Shown: positions 49,005 through 59,118, counted from the first letter of the stretch. The stretch is DNA of 64,000 nt from an uncultured Alphaproteobacteria bacterium (GCA_905234185.1 CAJOGC010000004.1:1-64000), one strand, 5' to 3'. Notes: generated from the letters alone by a model not told the origin. Translations and numbers: made by a program.

Positions 49005-51587
49005 TTATCTGATAATCACTTCGGGTATCAGATTTTGTTGGTCAAATTCCTGATTATTATCGTCACGGCATACATAGGAATCTTCTGTTTCTTCTGATTT
49101 TGGGGTGTATCCGTATGGGCATACCTGGCCATCGGTATTTGTGTATTGGGTGCACCAAGAATACGAAGATGTATCTTCTGCGGTGGATGCACCAAGTTCC
49201 CACCAGGTTTCGGCGGTGGCATCCCAACACAAAGCATCTTTTGCACTTTTGTCGTCCATCGGCTTGGTGGGTAATTCAGCAACGCAAGTCGCACTTTTTC
49301 CGTTTTTACTGCGACGCGCACCGTTTTCCCAACATAAACACGCACCCCAGAAAGATGTGTCCACATTAAGGTTGTAATCACGCGGGCACATGTCTTCGCC
49401 GATAAAGTCTTCTGGGACACTATCACCATCGCTTGCAAATATTCCATACGCTTTGGCCAACGACTTGTAATCGGCGTATAATTGCTGTTGTTCTTGGGGA
49501 TACCACAGGCATATGTTTTTATTGCTTTGGTTTTTCCCGCCATAGATATTTTCCTTGATAAATTGGCGTTCTACGAAACGGCCACCGATATTTGCACATT
49601 GTGTTGTTAATGTATCGATAATTTGGTTATAAATTTCTGTTGCAACGCCAGTGGGTCGTAAAACACGATTGCGCATCGTGTCGGTGTTATTAGCAACGGT
49701 CCCATATCGAACTTCGTTGCCGGATATATCGAACAGTAGTTGGTCAAGTTCGCCGGGATCTTTTGAAGTATACATACGATCAAACCCACCAAACGCCTGT
49801 TCTATAATTTTATCGTCTTGGCATGGAGTCAAATTTTTCAGTTGTTTTGCGCATGGCGATTTAAGGGTTTCGTTGTTGGTTAAGTCGTATAGTGTGAACC
49901 AATCGCCGGCAGAGCCAGTTTTAAACAAACCACTGTATGGGTAATAGAAGTTTTCATATCCAGTGCCACCATATTTATCAAAGCATTGCTTTACAACAGC
50001 ACGACATGCGGTAAGTGTATCTGTTTTTTGGCGGGTGTTGACATATTGTGCGATTATGCCGCCCTCAAACATGCCGTCACACGAAGCCACATAGTCTTTA
50101 CACATTTCTGTTGTTAATGCAATCTTGTCTGGTTGTAAAATTGTTAATCCCGAACCGATAAGGGCCGCCATTGCCGATGTTATTGATCCATCTTTGTCTT
50201 CATAACAATTAGAAACAAAATCCAAACACCCCTGGGTTATTTCCGATATCTTGGATTGTTGGGCGTAATATATGGCCAACATCGCCTTGTCCAAATATTC
50301 GGACCATGCTTCGTCAGCGATTTCTGTGCATTTATCCAACGCCGGTGCCGCAAACATTTTAGTGCGTTTTTCGAAATTGGAAACGAACAAGCGGTTGCTT
50401 GCGCGTTTGGACAATTGTTGGTTCGCTATATCCGTATTTTCGTCAAATGTCAGCAATTTGCCAAGATTGTCAAAATTAACCACCCCGGCAATTGGGGCGC
50501 CGGTTGATTTATCTATGAATTCGCCGTTGTCCAAACATTTATGATAATTGGCACCACAGACCTCTTCACTAAGTATCGCCGATTCAATATTATTTATACA
50601 TGTTGCCAAATCGTCCGAATTATGTTTGCGACGGTTTTCTACCCGGGCCAGATCCAGCATCGCGCTGCCTTCGCGGATTGCAGATTTCATTTGTGATTGT
50701 CGTTCTTCGATTGCGGTTTGGACGGTGTTGCAGTCTTGTTCTATGGCCATAAGATATGCGTTTACCGCGCGTTGTAATGATGCGTTATTACAGTCCGCAG
50801 CGACGGCTTTCCGGCATCGTGGATAAACCGCGGTGTATAACTCTAGCCCGTTATAAGAGGCGATGATTTGGCTGTCATTGTCACCAAATGCGGTTGTCAA
50901 ATCGTACGACATATTGATCGTGTTAAGCCCAGAATATTTTCCACCAACCGTTGTATCGCCACCGGAAATAGAATTCATGATGGCCTGTAATAAAGCCTTG
51001 GATGCGGATGTATCAGACGCCAGTGCGTTTTCGCCCTCTGATGCGGTTTTCATGGCGGTCGCCTGGGCCGCGGTCAACCCCACGACATCCAGATTTTCTG
51101 TGAATACAGTTAATTCTTGGCCCGCATCAGTCAGTGCCGTGCGTTGCTTTTCAAGTTTGGAAATGCGATTACTGCACGAACACCGTTGATAGTCGTCATT
51201 TTTCAGTGCACAAAATTGATCCATACATGTAAAAAATGCGGATTTGCATGTTTCGTATGCCGCGCCGGTGCGGGTTTCCGATGTTGAAATTTGTTGTGTT
51301 TGGGTCGCCGCGCGTGCAGATATGCCCGATTGAGATGGTGTTTGTGCCGCCAATGGCCGTGTCACAACATTTGATTGTCCGCGTCCGGTTGCGGAACGTT
51401 CGGTCAATGTGCGTTGCGGAACCAAAATGCTGGATCGGGCGGTGGTTGTGCGTTCGGACGAAGTTGTGGTTGAAATTCTTTTCTGTTGTGTTGCGCGTTG
51501 CGTGTTTGTCCCGTCACGCACGGCCGCGCCCACGTGCGTTGTTAACGACATGGCAACTACAATGATAAAAATAAGAATTTTTTTCAT
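49005..51587 (-). CDS. Large secreted Cys-rich envelope protein
   Basis: Signal peptide, Ser/Thr/Arg-rich N-terminal region, CKSAFFTCMDQFCALKNDDYQRCSCS motif shared with 3798-4808. Confidence 0.75.
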   Translation of the reverse strand: MKKILIFIIVVAMSLTTHVGAAVRDGTNTQRATQQKRISTTTSSERTTTARSSILVPQRTLTERSATGRGQSNVVTRPLAAQTPSQSGISARAATQTQQISTSETRTGAAYETCKSAFFTCMDQFCALKNDDYQRCSCSNRISKLEKQRTALTDAGQELTVFTENLDVVGLTAAQATAMKTASEGENALASDTSASKALLQAIMNSISGGDTTVGGKYSGLNTINMSYDLTTAFGDNDSQIIASYNGLELYTAVYPRCRKAVAADCNNASLQRAVNAYLMAIEQDCNTVQTAIEERQSQMKSAIREGSAMLDLARVENRRKHNSDDLATCINNIESAILSEEVCGANYHKCLDNGEFIDKSTGAPIAGVVNFDNLGKLLTFDENTDIANQQLSKRASNRLFVSNFEKRTKMFAAPALDKCTEIADEAWSEYLDKAMLAIYYAQQSKISEITQGCLDFVSNCYEDKDGSITSAMAALIGSGLTILQPDKIALTTEMCKDYVASCDGMFEGGIIAQYVNTRQKTDTLTACRAVVKQCFDKYGGTGYENFYYPYSGLFKTGSAGDWFTLYDLTNNETLKSPCAKQLKNLTPCQDDKIIEQAFGGFDRMYTSKDPGELDQLLFDISGNEVRYGTVANNTDTMRNRVLRPTGVATEIYNQIIDTLTTQCANIGGRFVERQFIKENIYGGKNQSNKNICLWYPQEQQQLYADYKSLAKAYGIFASDGDSVPEDFIGEDMCPRDYNLNVDTSFWGACLCWENGARRSKNGKSATCVAELPTKPMDDKSAKDALCWDATAETWWELGASTAEDTSSYSWCTQYTNTDGQVCPYGYTPKSEETEDSYVCRDDNNQEFDQQNLIPEVIIR

Positions 51588-51730
51588 CTCTGGGTGAATT
51601 GTACCAAAAATAGCAAAATCAGAGCAAGCGAAATATAGTTTTTTTACAAGATTTTATACACTTTTTATGCAATTTTGTTGTTGCAAAAAAATTTATGTTG
51701 CGTTATCATGGGGAACGCTTTACAATTGTC

Positions 51731-51817
51731 GGGCATATGGCGGAATTGGTAGACGCGCTAGTTTCAGGTACTAGTGGTAGCAATACCTTGGAAGTTCGAG
51801 TCTTCTTATGCCCACCA
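51731..51817 (+). tRNA. tRNA-Leu(CAG)
   Basis: GGGCATA/TATGCCC acceptor, anticodon loop TTCAGGT, long variable arm, CCA. Confidence 0.93.
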
Positions 51818-51829
51818 TATAAGAGTTCT

Positions 51830-51905
51830 GGGGTTGTAGCTCAGTTGATAGAGCGCTACGTTCGCATCGTAGAGGTCGTGGGTTTGAGTCCCATCAGCTC
51901 CACCA
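51830..51905 (+). tRNA. tRNA-Ala(CGC)
   Basis: GGGGTTG/CAGCTCC acceptor, CTACG-TTCGCAT-CGTAG anticodon arm, CCA. Confidence 0.92.
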
Positions 51906-52034
51906 CCCGTCTTTGCTGACGCAAAGCCGCGGCTACGCGGATTTAAGTCTTGCAAAACGGAGTGTCGCGGCGGTTGCTTGCAACCGACGGACAAAAACAG
52001 GTTATCGCGCGCAATGCGCGCGTTTTATAAGTCC

Positions 52035-52121
52035 GGGGATATGGCGGAATGGTAGACGCTGAGGACTTAAAATCCTTTGGTCATTGCGACCGTGTGGGTT
52101 CAAGTCCCACTATCCCCACCA
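52035..52121 (+). tRNA. tRNA-Leu(TAA)
   Basis: GGGGATA/TATCCCC acceptor, anticodon loop CTTAAAA, long variable arm, CCA. Confidence 0.93.
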
Positions 52122-52221
52122 CCAATTTTCGTTATCGCGCGCAACGCGCACGATTAAGAAAATTGAGTGTCTCGGCGTAACAACCGCAAGGTTGTGAATA
52201 CGGACAGCAAGAACGTTTTTT

Positions 52222-52298
52222 GGATGTGTGGCTCAGTTGGTTAGAGCACTACGTTCACATCGTAGGGGTCGGCGGTTCGAGTCCGCCCACATCCACCA
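52222..52298 (+). tRNA. tRNA-Val(CAC)
   Basis: GGATGTG/CACATCC acceptor, CTACG-TTCACAT-CGTAG anticodon arm, CCA. Confidence 0.95.
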
Positions 52299-52303
52299 GA
52301 ATA

Positions 52304-52331
52304 AAAAACCGCCAGTTTGGGCGGTTTTGTT
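52304..52331. terminator. Terminator after the tRNA cluster
   Basis: aaaaaaccgccagtttgggcggttttgtttt. Confidence 0.85.
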
Positions 52332-52401
52332 TTGTGTCGGTGTGTTTTTCAGAATGCGCACGTCTTGGGCGCGCAGTGAAAAGAATTCGGAGTTATCTTA
52401 A

Positions 52402-52719
52402 CTATCTTAACCCCAATGCACGACAGCATGCCGATGCGGCCGTTTTCCAATCAGAATACTGTTTGCTGGGATTGCGCAAATCGGTCCATGGTTGCCAACC
52501 AGGACATTTTTTATTGTTTCCAACGCCGGTGCATTTGGCATAACGACGCAAAGAACAAGTTTGGTTGGAAATCTTGCCTGTATCAGTTGTGCATTTTACG
52601 ACCACATTCTGATTTTTTGCATCCATCTGGCCCAGTTCTTTGGATGATAAAATCTGGTACGCGTTCGCGGACAATGCCGTCGATATCGTGACAATAAATG
52701 CAATGAATAGTTTTCTCAT
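52402..52719 (-). CDS. Small secreted Cys-containing protein
   Basis: MRKLFIAFIVTISTALSANA signal peptide; five Cys in the mature region. Confidence 0.65.
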   Translation of the reverse strand: MRKLFIAFIVTISTALSANAYQILSSKELGQMDAKNQNVVVKCTTDTGKISNQTCSLRRYAKCTGVGNNKKCPGWQPWTDLRNPSKQYSDWKTAASACCRALGLR

Positions 52720-52858
52720 ATATATCCCCCTTTGCCTGTGTTAATTATATGCTTTTTTATCGATAAAAACAATATGATTTTTATCATGTAATAAAAAGCG
52801 ATTATATGTTTAGGTTTGTCTGAATTTACCTGAACATGTTGCCGTGTTATTGATGGTT

Positions 52859-54433
52859 TTATTCTACCCGCAAAGACCCCGCAGGATTTTGTATGATGTA
52901 ATAAACTTCGCGTTTCCCATTCATTTTTTCTGGATTACTTATTGCTGGTTGGACCACATAAATATCCAGCCCCTTGCACAGCGGATCGGAATCGTTTGCT
53001 CTTTGGACATCTTCGGTAAATTCTTCGGCAAAACGCAACGCTTCATTCAGGGCGGCGTTTTCAGCGGATTCCCCGTTTTCAAGAAACTGTAGCCATGCAC
53101 CATGGGATACTTCGTTCCTGCGATCTTTTATGATGTTTCCATCTTCATCTGTTTCAACCAGATCATCACCGGACAGCAAGCCAAATGCATTAAATTTAAT
53201 GTTATCGGGTAATCTATAAGTCGCGGAACTATAACCAAATGCTTTGGCCAATTCTATCAAGAATTCTGGGGTGCCATTTGATGTGGCGTTTGCTGTACCC
53301 GCACCGGCGGCGGCAACAGTGGCCTGGATCCCGCCACGTTTAATGCGTTGACCCCATGTGACACCATGACCATAAACCTTGGCCGCGTTTTTAGGATTTA
53401 GTGTTGTTATGCCCGGTTTAACCATTTTCCAGGGTTGACCCAGTGCGGTTTTCCATGGCGTTAAAGTTCCGTTAGCAACAATTTTTTCCAATGATGTACC
53501 GATTTTTATTAATTCGCTGGCCCTGGTTCCATCTTTTACCTTTACACCGGCCTCGGCCAATGCTTTGATTGCGTCTGTACGGCTTTTTTGGGCGGCAGCA
53601 CTGGTCCCCTTTTTCGCTGCCTTGGCAGCGGTCGCGGCCTTTTTCAATTTGGCGGCGTTTCTGGTGACCCGTGCGCTTGCAACCGCCTTGGACGCGCCGG
53701 TGACGGCGGCACCCGCGGCTTGGGCTTCGGCACTTATCCCCAATGTCACCAACGCTAATGCAACTTCGCCGGCAAGAGATGCCCAACCCCAATAAACATC
53801 TTCGCCATCATAAACATAAAAATCATTACCCTTCCAAAAACTGTCTTGTTCGCCCATGGTTTGGTGTGTTGCGCGGTTTATTACATCTTTGTCGTGTGCC
53901 ATGTGATTTCCATGTGTACATGCGCGCGCCATGCCCATAAGTTTATTAGAATTTGCCGGGAAAAATTTGTTCTTGTTTTGTTTCATGTATTCCGTTGAAA
54001 TAACAGGAATATCGGCATTGGCATAATTATCCAAGCTGCCCTTTTGTACAACAAGTATACCGTACCAAGGCAATACACTTTCCATTTCGTCGGGTACATT
54101 TGGATCAATTGTTCCAACAAGCGAATCGGTAAAGTTTAATGTTATATCAAATTGGTGATTTTTGGTATTAACAGAAAATTCCGTTCCTGAATAGGCAGGT
54201 AAATCATATTTTACCGATGCACATTCAGAATGATGTTCGATAATTTCATCCATTTCTGGAAGCAATAATAAACGCAGTTCGCGTTCTAATGTCGGGGATG
54301 TAGGATTTATGTTAGCAGATTCCAGTTTCGATGACAGTTGTGACACAAGGTGGTTTTTACAGCCCTCGCCCGTGGCACAAAATCCAGTGCAGATATTAAA
54401 CAAGGAAAAAAAAGCAAAAAGATATTTTTTCAT
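52859..54433 (-). CDS. Large secreted hypothetical protein
   Basis: Signal peptide; Ala/Gly/Lys-rich central segment; adjacent to 54434-55312. Confidence 0.7.
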   Translation of the reverse strand: MKKYLFAFFSLFNICTGFCATGEGCKNHLVSQLSSKLESANINPTSPTLERELRLLLLPEMDEIIEHHSECASVKYDLPAYSGTEFSVNTKNHQFDITLNFTDSLVGTIDPNVPDEMESVLPWYGILVVQKGSLDNYANADIPVISTEYMKQNKNKFFPANSNKLMGMARACTHGNHMAHDKDVINRATHQTMGEQDSFWKGNDFYVYDGEDVYWGWASLAGEVALALVTLGISAEAQAAGAAVTGASKAVASARVTRNAAKLKKAATAAKAAKKGTSAAAQKSRTDAIKALAEAGVKVKDGTRASELIKIGTSLEKIVANGTLTPWKTALGQPWKMVKPGITTLNPKNAAKVYGHGVTWGQRIKRGGIQATVAAAGAGTANATSNGTPEFLIELAKAFGYSSATYRLPDNIKFNAFGLLSGDDLVETDEDGNIIKDRRNEVSHGAWLQFLENGESAENAALNEALRFAEEFTEDVQRANDSDPLCKGLDIYVVQPAISNPEKMNGKREVYYIIQNPAGSLRVE

Positions 54434-55312
54434 TTATTTGATTTTGTAAATCAATGTCAGTTTCGTGACATCGGGTCGACTGGTATCTATGCGGATATCC
54501 GATTGGTTGCCTTGATATGTCCCGGCTTCATTCCTTCTTGTTATGGCATCTTTTTCTTTTTCAATCTCGAACGGTGCGGCATATGGCGATGCGTCCTTGA
54601 ACGGTTCGTATCCAGCGGTTTGTAATTCCATACTGTCGGAAAATGACAAGTCGCCGGCCGTTGTTGGAAAGTCCGCACGCGCCAGATTAATATAATCCGC
54701 CCCATTCATAGATTGCAGATTTTCTAGTTCGCGACTGCGTTCTTTCTTTTCGCGTTCCCATTCCTCGTTATTCCAGGTGCGGTTTTTTATTTCATATGGG
54801 TTTTCAATCTGAAAATTCGTTTCGTTAAATGTCGGATTTGCAACCGTTCCGGTCGGAAATGCAGTGTAAGCATTCGATGGACCCGCATTGGAGTATTTAG
54901 AAACATAATCGTTAAATTCAGAATCAATAAAACCGGCACACGATGTTGCATAATTGTGTCCCGGCAAACGCGCCAATTGCAACATCATTACGGGCCGAAT
55001 ATCAGAAATACGCATACTGACACAATTATCATTTTCCACACAGTATGCCGCGATAAGCGTTCCAACCGTTCGCTGACAGTCGGCGGTATTCAGATCGGCA
55101 CCTTGGGCATAAATTGGTTGGGGCATACGTTGATTATACGGACCGTTCGGATTCCAAAATGGATTGGAAGAATAGTTCTGAACATTCTGGATAAGACCAT
55201 ATTGCGATATCGGTTGTATCGATGTTCCGCCAGAAGCAATTGATGCCGCGTGCGCCGGCAAAGCCGATGTGACCGTGCATAAAACACAAAATATACCGAT
55301 TTTGATTCTCAT
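54434..55312 (-). CDS. Secreted hypothetical protein
   Basis: MRIKIGIFCVLCTVTSALPAHAAS signal peptide; start trimmed. Confidence 0.7.
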   Translation of the reverse strand: MRIKIGIFCVLCTVTSALPAHAASIASGGTSIQPISQYGLIQNVQNYSSNPFWNPNGPYNQRMPQPIYAQGADLNTADCQRTVGTLIAAYCVENDNCVSMRISDIRPVMMLQLARLPGHNYATSCAGFIDSEFNDYVSKYSNAGPSNAYTAFPTGTVANPTFNETNFQIENPYEIKNRTWNNEEWEREKKERSRELENLQSMNGADYINLARADFPTTAGDLSFSDSMELQTAGYEPFKDASPYAAPFEIEKEKDAITRRNEAGTYQGNQSDIRIDTSRPDVTKLTLIYKIK

Positions 55313-55334
55313 CTTCTGTCCCTTGTTCTCTTGA

Positions 55335-55808
55335 TTATAACAAAAATATCTCTGCAATTAAAGCCAAAATTGCACCGGCAATAAAGAATGGTGCAAATGG
55401 AATAAACTGTTGATGACGTGCGCGGGCCCAGATACCACCAAATAAGCATGACAAAACTAGTGCAATCGCAAGTCCCGTCGGCCCCATCCATAATCCGCCC
55501 GTTGCCAGCAATTTTATATCCCCCATACCAATCGGGGTGTCTGCATCTGGGTTATGGCGTCTGCGAACATAGTCAAAGATGTAGCCCACCCCGGCCCCCA
55601 ATGCATAGCCCGCAAACGCACCAATCGCAGATGTGCGTGGACCGCAAACCCATCCGGGAACGATGTTCACAACCAGCAACCCGATTAAAAATAAAGGCAT
55701 AAGGTATGCGTCTGGAATAATCCGCCGCCGGAAATCAGCCACAGAAATAGCAATCGCGCATGCCGTGGCGGCCACAAACAGAACTGATAAAAATAAATAA
55801 AAAATCAT
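55335..55808 (-). CDS. Prepilin peptidase (A24 family, CpaA/TadV-like)
   Basis: SVADFRRRIIPD and GMGDIKLLATGGLWMG aspartate motifs; multi-TM. Confidence 0.88.
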   Translation of the reverse strand: MIFYLFLSVLFVAATACAIAISVADFRRRIIPDAYLMPLFLIGLLVVNIVPGWVCGPRTSAIGAFAGYALGAGVGYIFDYVRRRHNPDADTPIGMGDIKLLATGGLWMGPTGLAIALVLSCLFGGIWARARHQQFIPFAPFFIAGAILALIAEIFLL

Positions 55809-55883
55809 ATTTTTCTCCCTTGCGTTTCGATTCGGAACTGTGATAAAATCAACTTATAATAATTATAGCAAGGATTTTATAAA

Positions 55884-56486
55884 ATGAGCAAGGGTTGGGA
55901 TAACGCAACATTGAAAAAATTGAAAGGACTTGTTGGCAAGGGATTGTCGACATCCGAAATTGGCAAGCGATTGGGACTGTCGAAAAATGCGGTTGTTGGC
56001 AAGTTGAACCGATTGGGCTGGAATTCCCGGGCGGGGGTGGTTGATGATAATACTGCCAAAACGACCAATAAAACCGCGACCACAAAAAAGACGGTGGCCA
56101 AGGGTGTTGCAAAAAAAACGGTGGCAAAATCGTCGGTCGTTAAAAATAAGGCAAAGGTGCCGGCCAAGAAATCTGGGGTCGCGGCCACAAAAGCGGACAA
56201 GAAAACCGCGCAAGAAACTGTAAAAAAGACGGTGGCAAAACAATCTGATAAACCAAAGGAAACAAAAAGTACAAAGACATCGTCCAAAAATTTGGCCATG
56301 CATCAGCGTATTATTCAACACTCGCTGGAAATGGCTAACCTTAAACCGAATCAATGTCGTTGGCCGATTGGCGATCCGGATTCTGAAAATTTTCATTTCT
56401 GTGGCAAGCAGGTTTTTACCGGCAAACCATATTGCTATGAACATTGTAGATTGGCGTATCAATTTACACCACCAAAAAAGAAATAA
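55884..56486 (+). CDS. gcrA: GcrA cell-cycle regulator with long Lys/Ala/Thr-rich linker
   Basis: MSKGWDNATLKKLKGLVGKGLSTSEIGKRLGLSKNAVVGKLNRLGW; C-terminal CRWPIGDP..FHFCG..V..GKPYCYEHCRLAY. Confidence 0.95.
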   Translation: MSKGWDNATLKKLKGLVGKGLSTSEIGKRLGLSKNAVVGKLNRLGWNSRAGVVDDNTAKTTNKTATTKKTVAKGVAKKTVAKSSVVKNKAKVPAKKSGVAATKADKKTAQETVKKTVAKQSDKPKETKSTKTSSKNLAMHQRIIQHSLEMANLKPNQCRWPIGDPDSENFHFCGKQVFTGKPYCYEHCRLAYQFTPPKKK

Positions 56487-56530
56487 ACACATGAACCCCA
56501 GGATGCAAAATGCCACGCGAGAGAGAAATA

Positions 56531-58678
56531 ATGTCAAAAAAAATCAAAACAGTTGATTATGATATTAACGACAATTTAATTCGTGCATGGTATAACGGCG
56601 CGGGTGAATTGTTGTTCGTGCTGGATGAAACGCTTAGCGCGAATAAGCCTAATGTTTTGTTGGTAATCGATTCGTTTGATGAACGCAAGTGGGATGATGT
56701 TTTGGCGAATGACTATGGTATAGATTTGGAAACGGTGCGTCCCAAGAAAGATAACAAGTATCAAAAATTGGATATCGAATATGGCGGGCTGGATGTCTAT
56801 GCCGATTTAATCGAAGCATACGAATCGGATGGTGATGTGGATGACGCGTTGGAAAACCTTGAACGGTTCAGAACGATGTCTGTGCGTCGCAGTGCCAAAG
56901 AAAGACTAAGTGCCGCAGAAGAAACAGCAAACAAATCGCGTGAAACAATAGAACGGGCGAATGATGCTATTTCAGAGTTGCGGGCGCGCGTCCGGGAACT
57001 GCGGACGAAATTAGCAGAACAAAAACGCAATGTCGGACGTGAACCGACCAAGGTATCTGCGGCCAAGATTCTTAAAACCGAATCGCAAATTGATGTTATA
57101 ACTGAAAAATTGTCGCGCGCGAAAAAGCGGCTGGAAAGCGCTAAGCGTCGCTTGGCCACCGCCGAAGACGATGCCGAAATTGCACGCGCGATTCTTGCAC
57201 AAAGTGCGGATGTTAAATCAACACGCCATAAATCACATGTTGTTCGTGCGATAAAAAAACAGTCGCCTGTTTTGACTGAGAGTGCGCCGTATGATGAATC
57301 CGGTGCAGAAGATGAAGATTTTTCAACGGATCAATATGACGAAGAATATGAAGAAACCGAAGAATATAACCCGGATACAGAAGAAATGACAGAAAAAGAT
57401 GAAACGGTTAAGCCCTTGTTTGATAAGGATCCTGAAATTTTGGATGATAATATTGCATTCAAACCGATTGATTTTAATGCAAATGCTGCGGAAAGCGTTG
57501 ACACGAAACCCGTGGCGGTGCCACATGTTGAACATGGGGTGGCTCCGGCACCATTGTCGTTTGTGCCACCTGCTCCTGTGGTCGGTGAAACGCAATCTGA
57601 TGTCGATGTTGGTGTCGAACAAAATGGCACCATGTTAGATAATTTGACATCTGTCGAACCGGTGGAAAGCGAACAAATTGATGTCGAAACGACGATTGAA
57701 CCAGCGGTCGTTGTGCCAGATGCCGATATCGCCGGCGATTTAATGCCTGTCGCGGATGTTCCCGTCGCAACAATTGAACAAATTGAACCGATTACACCTG
57801 TGGAGCCGATTACCAATGTTCGTCCTGTATCTCCGATAAGTGGCTATGATTCCGCAGCCAGCAATTCGCGGGTGGATAAAAAACCGACATTAATATATTA
57901 TGTGATGTTAATATTGCTTATCGGATTGTCGATATTTACATTGTGGTTGTATCAGTATAAAAATGGTGGTGTTTTGCCGAATCTTACGACAACAAATACC
58001 ACGCTGGATGTTGTCGTCGACGACGGCGAAAAAACAAATATCCCCAGCCCATTGGTAAAGTCATCTGATACGACAGATGTGTCGGAAAGTGTGGTTGAAC
58101 CGGTGGAATCAGTGACTGAACCGGAACCTGTTGCCGCTGTTATTGCCGAACCAGAAACGGTTGCTGTCGTAGAATCTGAACCGGTTACTGAACCGAAGTC
58201 GGTTGCGATCGTGGAAGCGGCAAATGTTGTTGAAAGCCCGTTTGTAAATGTGCGTACAGTCGCGACATACGAACCAGAAAAGAAAGTGATACCAACCGAA
58301 GAAGAGGTTTTGGCACGCAAGCCTGGATATAATGTTTCACAAAACGAAAAGATGTTTGTCGCGGCGCCCGATTACGACACGGAAACAATTTCCAAGTCGG
58401 AAAGTGTTTTTGATGAAGGTATAGAAGATTTGACCTATTCAATGGATCTTGATGTCCAGCCGGTGTCGGTATCAGTGCCAGAAGTTGTCACATCCGAGGT
58501 CGCGGTCGTGGAACCAGATGCAACGATGGCTATGCCGGAATCTGAGCCGGAACCAGAAAGTTGTGCAGGTGGCGCACCGGCCGATGAATATGGTTGTTGC
58601 CCCGGGGAAGAGTATTCTTATACAGATGATGGTTTTATGTGTTGTACAGATGATGGGTGTTTCCCACCGTTACAGTAA
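56531..58678 (+). CDS. Large TM protein with coiled coil, Val/Pro/Glu-rich low-complexity regions and Cys-rich C-terminus
   Basis: ALENLERFRTMSVRRSAKERLSAAEE.. coiled coil; TM LIYYVMLILLIGLSIFTLWLY; terminal CCPGEEYSYTDDGFMCCTDDGCFPP. Confidence 0.75.
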   Translation: MSKKIKTVDYDINDNLIRAWYNGAGELLFVLDETLSANKPNVLLVIDSFDERKWDDVLANDYGIDLETVRPKKDNKYQKLDIEYGGLDVYADLIEAYESDGDVDDALENLERFRTMSVRRSAKERLSAAEETANKSRETIERANDAISELRARVRELRTKLAEQKRNVGREPTKVSAAKILKTESQIDVITEKLSRAKKRLESAKRRLATAEDDAEIARAILAQSADVKSTRHKSHVVRAIKKQSPVLTESAPYDESGAEDEDFSTDQYDEEYEETEEYNPDTEEMTEKDETVKPLFDKDPEILDDNIAFKPIDFNANAAESVDTKPVAVPHVEHGVAPAPLSFVPPAPVVGETQSDVDVGVEQNGTMLDNLTSVEPVESEQIDVETTIEPAVVVPDADIAGDLMPVADVPVATIEQIEPITPVEPITNVRPVSPISGYDSAASNSRVDKKPTLIYYVMLILLIGLSIFTLWLYQYKNGGVLPNLTTTNTTLDVVVDDGEKTNIPSPLVKSSDTTDVSESVVEPVESVTEPEPVAAVIAEPETVAVVESEPVTEPKSVAIVEAANVVESPFVNVRTVATYEPEKKVIPTEEEVLARKPGYNVSQNEKMFVAAPDYDTETISKSESVFDEGIEDLTYSMDLDVQPVSVSVPEVVTSEVAVVEPDATMAMPESEPEPESCAGGAPADEYGCCPGEEYSYTDDGFMCCTDDGCFPPLQ

Positions 58679-58693
58679 TGTTGAACACAATAT

Positions 58694-58722
58694 AAAATCC
58701 GCCATTTGGCGGATTTTTCTTT
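58694..58722. terminator. Hairpin terminator
   Basis: aaaatccgccatttggcggatttttcttt. Confidence 0.8.
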
Positions 58723-58734
58723 CGTTTTCCGATT

Positions 58735-59118
58735 TTATTTTTCATCGCGTTCAATTACAACAATCGCGGCGGAAAAGTCGTCTTGGTCGGTAATGGACAA
58801 ATGCACACGTGCCGTTGTTCCGGCCAGCTCTTTTAATGCGGCCTTGGCCCCGCCGGCAATTAATAATTCGGGGCGACCGGCATCATCATGGTCAACAGAA
58901 ACATCAGAAAAAGCAATGTCATCGCCAAATCCGGTGCCAAGTGCTTTCAGGCATGCTTCGCGAGCGGCCCAGAAATTAGCCAAATGTTTTTCAGCATTAG
59001 TGTTATCGTTATCGGCGTATTCTAGTTCTTTTTTTGTAAATATGCGTTGCTTTTTAAATGCGGACCATTCGAGAAAACGGTTGCATTCTACCAAATCAAT
59101 TCCAATACCAACAATCAT
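58735..59118 (-). CDS. acpS: Holo-[acyl-carrier-protein] synthase
   Basis: MIVGIGIDLVECNRF, FTKKELEYA, FWAAREACLKALGTG; start trimmed. Confidence 0.95.
   Translation of the reverse strand: MIVGIGIDLVECNRFLEWSAFKKQRIFTKKELEYADNDNTNAEKHLANFWAAREACLKALGTGFGDDIAFSDVSVDHDDAGRPELLIAGGAKAALKELAGTTARVHLSITDQDDFSAAIVVIERDEK

Noticed and set aside
53740-53800. Colicin-like toxin in the 52859-54433 protein
   Set aside because: Ala/Gly/Lys-rich centre is suggestive, but no recognisable toxin domain or immunity gene.
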